64,000 nucleotides of DNA from Paenarthrobacter sp. A20 (GTDB taxonomy: Bacteria > Actinomycetota > Actinomycetes > Actinomycetales > Micrococcaceae). Location of the stretch: positions 930,001-994,000 of the forward strand of contig NZ_JALJWH010000001.1 in assembly GCF_024168825.1 (NCBI RefSeq). Direction: 5' to 3'. Made by a program: the position numbers and the translations under genes. This document shows positions 59,222 through 64,000 of the stretch, piece after piece. Every line of letters begins with the position of its first letter. Position 1 is the first letter of the stretch. The notes beneath the pieces were generated by a model. That model ran no database searches, was not told the DNA's origin, and worked only from the letters and a program-made list of their open reading frames with translations.

Positions 59222-60978
59222 TGCGCAAGGTCCTGATCGCGAACCGCGGCGAAATTGCCGTCCGCGTCGCCCGAGCCTGCGACGACGCCTGCATTGCCTC
59301 GGTGGCCGTTTACGCCGACATTGACGCCGACGCCATGCATGTTGGCGCCGCCGACGAAGCCTACAGCCTGGACGGAAACTCGCCCGCTGAGACGTACTTG
59401 AACATCGGGAAGCTGCTCGCCGTTGCCGCGCAGTCCGGTGCAGACGCCGTCCACCCCGGATACGGCTTCCTGTCGGAGAACGCCGAATTCGCGCAGGCAG
59501 TGCTCGACGCCGGACTTGAGTGGATAGGCCCCTCGCCGGAGTCGATCCGTCAGTTGGGCAACAAGATCACCGCCCGCGAGATCGCCGTCCGTGCCGGAGC
59601 GCCCCTGGTGGCAGGCAGCGACGGACCGGTGTCATCTGCCGCTGAAGCCCGTGCTTTTGCCGAGCAACATGGCCTTCCGCTTGCCATCAAGGCTGCTTTT
59701 GGCGGTGGTGGGCGCGGGCTGAAGGTAGTCCGCGAACTCGCCGAGGTGGAGGAAGCCTTCGACTCGGCAGTTCGTGAGGCTGTGGCCGCATTCGGTCGGG
59801 GCGAGTGCTTCGTGGAACAGTACCTGGACCGGCCCCGTCACGTAGAGGCCCAGATCATCGCGGATGTCCATGGCAACGTGGTTGTGGTGGGAACGCGTGA
59901 CTGCTCGCTGCAGCGCCGCCACCAGAAACTCGTGGAAGAAGCTCCGGCTCCCTTCCTGAGCGACTCCCAGCGCCAGCAGATCTATGACGGCTCCAAGGCA
60001 ATCGTCCGCGAAGCCGGTTACTACGGTGCCGGAACAGTAGAGTTCCTGGTCTCCGCCGATGGTGCCGTGGCCTTCCTTGAGGTCAACACACGCCTCCAGG
60101 TTGAGCACCCCATCACGGAGGAAACCGCCGGAATCGACCTTGTGCAGGAGCAGTTCCGAATCGCGGCCGGGTTGCCGCTGAGCATCACCGAGGATCCCAC
60201 ACCACGTGGGCACTCCTTCGAGTTCCGCATCAACGCCGAAGACGTTGGCCGCGGATTCCTGCCGTCACCGGGCACAGTGTCTTCCTTCGAATCACCCACC
60301 GGGCCGGGCATCCGCTTGGACACCGGCGTGCGTTCGGGTTCGTTCGTCGCCCCGCAGTTCGACTCTCTGTTGGCCAAGCTCATTGTCACTGGAGCCGACC
60401 GACAGCAGGCACTCCGCCGTGCGCGCCGTGCCCTCGCCGAAATCAACATCACGGGCCTGCCCACGGTGCTGCCATTCCACCGGGCGGTCCTGGAGTCCGA
60501 GGATTTCACCTCCGTTGCCGGCCTGAACATTCACACGCGGTGGATCGAAACCGACTTCGCCGACCAGATCCCCGTGGACCCCGAGTACAACGTGGTGGCA
60601 CCGGAGGGAGAACGGCGAACCATCACCATTGACGTCGACGGCAAACGGCTGGCTGTTGGGCTTCCGGCGGACCTGCTGGACGGCTGGGCACGCTCAGGGC
60701 AGGGCCTCCCTGCCGCCGCCGACGTGACGGGCCTGCCGGACTCCGGGGCCGGCGACTCTCCCGCGGAATCGGCACTCGTCTCGAGTATGGCCGGAACAGT
60801 GGTTAAGTGGCTCGTTGAACCTGGCACCGACGTAGCCGCCGGGGACCCTTTGGTGGTCCTGGAAGCCATGAAGATGGAAACCCAGGTGTCAGCGCACCGT
60901 ACCGGAAAGCTCTCCGAAGTACTCTCGGCACCCGGCGGAGTTGTCACTGCCGGCGCGGTGCTGGCACACATCGAGTAG
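59221..60978 (+). CDS. Biotin carboxylase fused to biotin carrier domain
   Basis: A 585-residue protein; ATG 59221 shares one base with the pxpBC stop. Biotin carboxylase: [45 protein letters not shown] (ATP grasp), [49 protein letters not shown]. The C-terminal carrier domain has the biotinylation site [12 protein letters not shown]. No carboxyltransferase gene is present. With PxpBC it recreates, as separate chains, the domain order of urea carboxylase. Confidence 0.92.
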   Translation: MRKVLIANRGEIAVRVARACDDACIASVAVYADIDADAMHVGAADEAYSLDGNSPAETYLNIGKLLAVAAQSGADAVHPGYGFLSENAEFAQAVLDAGLEWIGPSPESIRQLGNKITAREIAVRAGAPLVAGSDGPVSSAAEARAFAEQHGLPLAIKAAFGGGGRGLKVVRELAEVEEAFDSAVREAVAAFGRGECFVEQYLDRPRHVEAQIIADVHGNVVVVGTRDCSLQRRHQKLVEEAPAPFLSDSQRQQIYDGSKAIVREAGYYGAGTVEFLVSADGAVAFLEVNTRLQVEHPITEETAGIDLVQEQFRIAAGLPLSITEDPTPRGHSFEFRINAEDVGRGFLPSPGTVSSFESPTGPGIRLDTGVRSGSFVAPQFDSLLAKLIVTGADRQQALRRARRALAEINITGLPTVLPFHRAVLESEDFTSVAGLNIHTRWIETDFADQIPVDPEYNVVAPEGERRTITIDVDGKRLAVGLPADLLDGWARSGQGLPAAADVTGLPDSGAGDSPAESALVSSMAGTVVKWLVEPGTDVAAGDPLVVLEAMKMETQVSAHRTGKLSEVLSAPGGVVTAGAVLAHIE

Positions 60979-60981
60979 CCG

Positions 60982-62229
60982 CTAGGACGTAACGGCAACG
61001 CCCAGCACGCTGTCCAACAAGCTGTTGCGGAACTTTCCCGAGGGATCGTGCGCCTGGACCAGTGCGCGGAAGTCCTCGAATCGTGGGTACAGCGCGGGGA
61101 AGTCGTAGCCGCTGGGCGTGAAGAGCTTTCCCCAGTGTGGGCGGGCTCCGAACGGCCGCAGGGCTTCCTCGAGCTCGGGGAGGACTGCTTCCACATCGCT
61201 CTGCAGTGGCTTCCACGTGAAATGCAGCGCGACACTCTGCTGCTGGTAGAAAGGGCTGAGCCAGAATTCGTCAGCGGCTACAGTCCGGATTTCCGAGATG
61301 AACAGCAACGGTGCCAACTTGTCGGCGAGTCCACGGACCGCTTGCAAAGCAGCAGGTGCCTGATCCAGGGGTAGCAGGAATTCGCTCTGCAGCTCTTCTC
61401 CGTTGCTCGGCGTAAATTCGTGGCGGAAGTGCGGCAAACGGTCCAGCCACTTTCCCGCGACGTCCAGCTGCTCGGTGCAGTTCTCCGCAGACATATCCGG
61501 CAAGGGGTGCATCGCCGCCGCCGCAGCTGTCGCTCCAAAAAGGTCCGGCAAGGGCGCCTCGGTGTCCAGTGCCTTGAGCCAGACCTGCGGGATGGTGTCG
61601 CCGGTGTAATCGGTGAAGAAGCTGACGCTGTAGGCACTGGAAGCGATGCCCTGGAAATTCGCCAAAGCACCCTCCCATGACAAACCGGTGAGCACGCGCT
61701 GCCGGACCTCGAAGCTCGGCCGCACGGCGAGCTCCAGCCCCGTCACGATGCCCAGGGCTCCCACGCCCACCACGCTGGCGAGGAATTCGTCGTCGTCCGC
61801 TGTGAGCGTCACCAGCTCGCCGGAGGCGCGCACCAGATCAATACCCACGACGGCGGCTGCCAAGGCGGGATTCTTGACTCCACTGCCGTGCGTGCCGGTT
61901 TGGATGGCACCTGCGACGGAGATGTGGGGGAGTGAAGCGAGGTTGTGGATGGCGAAGCCCTGCTCCTCGAGGGCGCGGCCCAAGGCTCCGTAGCTGATGC
62001 CGGCGCTGACCTTGACTGTGCTCTTAGCGGCGTCCACCAGGAGCGACTGGGGCAACGCGTCAAGGAGGATGTGGACGCCGTCGGTGTCGGCCACAGTGTT
62101 GAAGGAGTGCCGGGAACCCAGTGCCTTGATCCGCGTTGCGCTTGCTACCAGCTCCTGCAACTCCTCCACCGACGTCGGGCGGTGGATTTCCGCGGACGAG
62201 TACTCAAGGTTTCCTGCCCAGTTCTTCAT
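60982..62229 (-). CDS. aldO: Alditol (xylitol) oxidase
   Basis: A 415-residue VAO-family flavoprotein. KNWAGNLEYSSAEIHRPTSVEELQELV and IKALGSRHSFNTVADTDG (His for covalent FAD) match actinobacterial alditol oxidases; SLPHISVAGAIQTGTHGSG and the C-terminal RPHWGKLFTPS also fit. It oxidises xylitol/sorbitol C1 with O2, giving aldose and H2O2. It is divergent from a LacI regulator, which may control it. Confidence 0.9.
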   Translation of the reverse strand: MKNWAGNLEYSSAEIHRPTSVEELQELVASATRIKALGSRHSFNTVADTDGVHILLDALPQSLLVDAAKSTVKVSAGISYGALGRALEEQGFAIHNLASLPHISVAGAIQTGTHGSGVKNPALAAAVVGIDLVRASGELVTLTADDDEFLASVVGVGALGIVTGLELAVRPSFEVRQRVLTGLSWEGALANFQGIASSAYSVSFFTDYTGDTIPQVWLKALDTEAPLPDLFGATAAAAAMHPLPDMSAENCTEQLDVAGKWLDRLPHFRHEFTPSNGEELQSEFLLPLDQAPAALQAVRGLADKLAPLLFISEIRTVAADEFWLSPFYQQQSVALHFTWKPLQSDVEAVLPELEEALRPFGARPHWGKLFTPSGYDFPALYPRFEDFRALVQAHDPSGKFRNSLLDSVLGVAVTS

Positions 62230-62358
62230 CGAATGATCTTCCCGCTCGGATACTTAGTGGCTCCCGTAATTGTTAAGGTTCACAACTAATTCCGTCAAGG
62301 GGTGTCCACGCCATTGCGGCTAGAGTTCAAGAAACCCGCTGTCTATCAGGAGTGCCAC

Positions 62359-63363
62359 GTGAGCAAGGGATCCAAGCCCACCATCCGGGACGTAGCGAAG
62401 GCGGCTGAGGTCTCGCTGACCACCGTCTCCTACGTACTTTCCGGCCGGCACGGTGGAACCACTCGGATCAGCCAGCCCACGCAGGACCGCGTCCTGGCTG
62501 CGGTGAAGGAACTGGGCTATGTACCCAACCAGGCGGCCCGAGGGATGCGCCGGGGCAAAACGGACGTGGTGGCCGTGGCGATCGGAAACCTCGATTGGCC
62601 ATGGGACAGGGCCCTCGCCACTGCGGCGGCCCGGATCCTCCCGGAGCATGGGTATCAGCCGGTGATCCTGTTGGGCGACGACTGGCGGAAGTTCATGATG
62701 TCCGGCGGTGCGGATGGCGTCATCATTGGCTACTTCCCTGAGGCGAAGTCCGAGGACGAAAGCGTGACGGAGCTCGCCCGCCGCGGTGTCGCCCAGGTGG
62801 TGATCTCAGGAACCATGAAGCCCGCTGGGTTCGATGTCCTGGCGCCTGAGGCTGACGCCGGGCTCAAGGAGTGCATGGATTTCCTCACCGCGTCCCACCG
62901 CAGGATCGCCTGCATCCGGAGGGCGGACCCGGCCGGCCGTCCCAAGAGCCGTTTCGCCGCCTACGCGGCTGGCCTCGAGAAGGCGGGCATCCCTCTTGAC
63001 GAGTCCTTGGTGAGAACGTCGCAGCACCGTCCGGCCACCGCCTATCAGTCCGCGATTGAGTTGCTCCAGCTACCTGACCGGCCCACGGCCATCCTGTGCA
63101 CGGACGACATGGAGGCGCTGCAGGCCATTCGCGCGGCTTATCGTCTGGGGCTTCGGGTGCCCGAGGACGTCCAGATTGTCGGCGTCGGGAATTCTACCGA
63201 AGGCCAGGACTACGATCCCGCACTGACAACAGTGGGCCCGGAACCGATCTTTGAGCAGGTGGTCCGAATGTTGCTTGATCGCTTGGCCGGGACCACGCCG
63301 ACGGAGGGCATCCGGATTGCATCGCCGTGGAAGTTGCACCACCGGGGAACCACGCAGCGCTAG
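62359..63363 (+). CDS. LacI-family transcriptional regulator
   Basis: A 334-residue repressor; GTG 62359 has AGGAG six bases upstream. HTH and hinge: PTIRDVAKAAEVSLTTVSYVLSGRHGGTTRISQPTQDRVLAAVKELGYVPNQAARGMRRGK. The periplasmic-binding-like domain is complete to VRMLLDRL. It is divergent from aldO and convergent with the BASS symporter, so alditols are plausible effectors. Confidence 0.92.
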   Translation: MSKGSKPTIRDVAKAAEVSLTTVSYVLSGRHGGTTRISQPTQDRVLAAVKELGYVPNQAARGMRRGKTDVVAVAIGNLDWPWDRALATAAARILPEHGYQPVILLGDDWRKFMMSGGADGVIIGYFPEAKSEDESVTELARRGVAQVVISGTMKPAGFDVLAPEADAGLKECMDFLTASHRRIACIRRADPAGRPKSRFAAYAAGLEKAGIPLDESLVRTSQHRPATAYQSAIELLQLPDRPTAILCTDDMEALQAIRAAYRLGLRVPEDVQIVGVGNSTEGQDYDPALTTVGPEPIFEQVVRMLLDRLAGTTPTEGIRIASPWKLHHRGTTQR

Positions 63364-63366
63364 GCG

Positions 63367-64000
63367 TTAGTCCTTGAGCGGGCGGCGAGCAAGCCAGGCC
63401 GCAACGATGGCACCCGAGACGTTGTGCCACAGCGAGAACACGGCCGACGGCAGGGCAGCCAAAGCGCCGAAGTGTGCCGTGGCCAGCGTCGCGGCTAGAC
63501 CGGAATTCTGCATGCCCACCTCGAACGCCAGGGCGCGGCGTGCTTTGTCGTCCAGGCGGCCGAGCTTGCCGGCCAGGTAGCCGAGTCCCAGGCCAAAGCC
63601 GTTGTGGAGGACCACTGCAAGGAACACGATCGCGCCCGCTGCAACGATCTTGCTGGCACTGCCGGCTACGACAATCGCCACGATCAGTGAAATCACGACG
63701 GCGGATGCCCACGGAAGTGCCGGAAGAACCTTCGCGACGAGCTTCGAGAGGAACAAGCGGGCCAAGAGCCCTGCGATAACTGGCAGGAGCACGGTCTTCA
63801 CGATGTCCATCACCATGGCTCCGGCATCGATGTGAAGGAAAGACCCGGCAAGGAAGAGCGTCAATGCGGGGGTCACGATAGGTGCGATCAACGTGGAAAC
63901 CGAGGCGACAGCTACGGAGAGCGCAACGTCTCCCTTGGCCAGGAACGCCATGACGTTCGATGCAGTACCCGACGGCGCGCAACCCACCAGGATCAGGCCG
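63367..64000 (-). CDS. Bile acid:sodium symporter (BASS) family protein, partial
   Basis: About 210 C-terminal residues are visible; the N-terminus is beyond the right edge. The signature GLILVGCAPSGTASNVMAFLAKGDVALSV marks the first core helix pair, and EVGMQNSGLAATLATAHF the second. Six or seven helices remain. BASS proteins import organic acids or sterol-like anions with Na+. The stop is 3 bases after the LacI stop on the opposite strand. Confidence 0.88.
   Translation of the reverse strand, partial: GLILVGCAPSGTASNVMAFLAKGDVALSVAVASVSTLIAPIVTPALTLFLAGSFLHIDAGAMVMDIVKTVLLPVIAGLLARLFLSKLVAKVLPALPWASAVVISLIVAIVVAGSASKIVAAGAIVFLAVVLHNGFGLGLGYLAGKLGRLDDKARRALAFEVGMQNSGLAATLATAHFGALAALPSAVFSLWHNVSGAIVAAWLARRPLKD

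Noticed and set aside
62258..62285. LacI operator in the aldO-LacI gap
   Set aside because: AATTGTT ... AACTAATT is a loose inverted repeat without the central CG step of LacI sites; too weak to annotate.
1..64000. CRISPR arrays, rRNA genes, intact insertion sequences
   Set aside because: No regularly spaced repeats, rRNA signatures or transposase genes were found; only the short recombinase scar.

Overview
The window is high-GC actinobacterial DNA from a Micrococcaceae chromosome, most like Arthrobacter/Paenarthrobacter. The main reason is the conserved origin-proximal block crgA - class E sortase - pabA - pknB - pknA - pbpA - rodA - pstP - fhaB - fhaA, followed by tRNA-Leu. GTG and TTG starts with GGAGG-type Shine-Dalgarno sites and 1-4 base stop/start overlaps are common. 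The organism assignment is inference from gene content; no search was run.

Layout. 1-6134: partial GH84 hexosaminidase, EamA exporter, GT2 glycosyltransferase, a helical-repeat membrane protein, cyclophilin PpiA, a zinc-ribbon rhomboid protease and a GyrI-like protein. 6135-6911: a gene-free region with 12 DnaA boxes, six of them perfect. 6912-10011: an alkylation-repair block (tag, alkB, two ogt paralogues and an embedded ECF-type sigma factor). 10057-21706: the cell-division and cell-wall Ser/Thr kinase block. 22092: tRNA-Leu(CAG). 22314-24150: galactarate/talarate dehydratase with a FadR-type regulator. 24391-33021: a tightly overlapping operon built around a sedoheptulose-7-phosphate cyclase (EEVS type) with a TetR regulator, next to a broken serine-recombinase remnant. 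33299-38029: a putrescine oxidase module under a TetR repressor.

38001-52145 is the most striking region. Two divergent operons meet at a Fur/Zur-type 7-1-7 palindrome. One encodes a beta-propeller protein and a prolyl-oligopeptidase-like protein. The other encodes a 33-residue peptide, a strong hairpin, an E1-like protein, an S15-type hydrolase, YcaO, a SagB-like dehydrogenase and two CydDC-like ABC half-transporters. A convergent siderophore-type ABC importer operon (lipoprotein, ATPase, permease) carries a second near-identical 7-1-7 box. I read this as a metal-starvation-controlled azole/azoline RiPP system, probably a peptide metallophore with its own export and re-import. The peptide has alternating Ser-x-Thr-x-Ser with two His residues.

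52208-64000: a membrane protein, a VOC protein, DUF5997 divergent from a LysR-type effector-domain protein, a 5-oxoprolinase operon (GntR, PxpA, MHS transporter, PxpB-PxpC fusion, biotin carboxylase/BCCP), alditol oxidase, a LacI regulator and a partial BASS-family symporter cut by the right edge.
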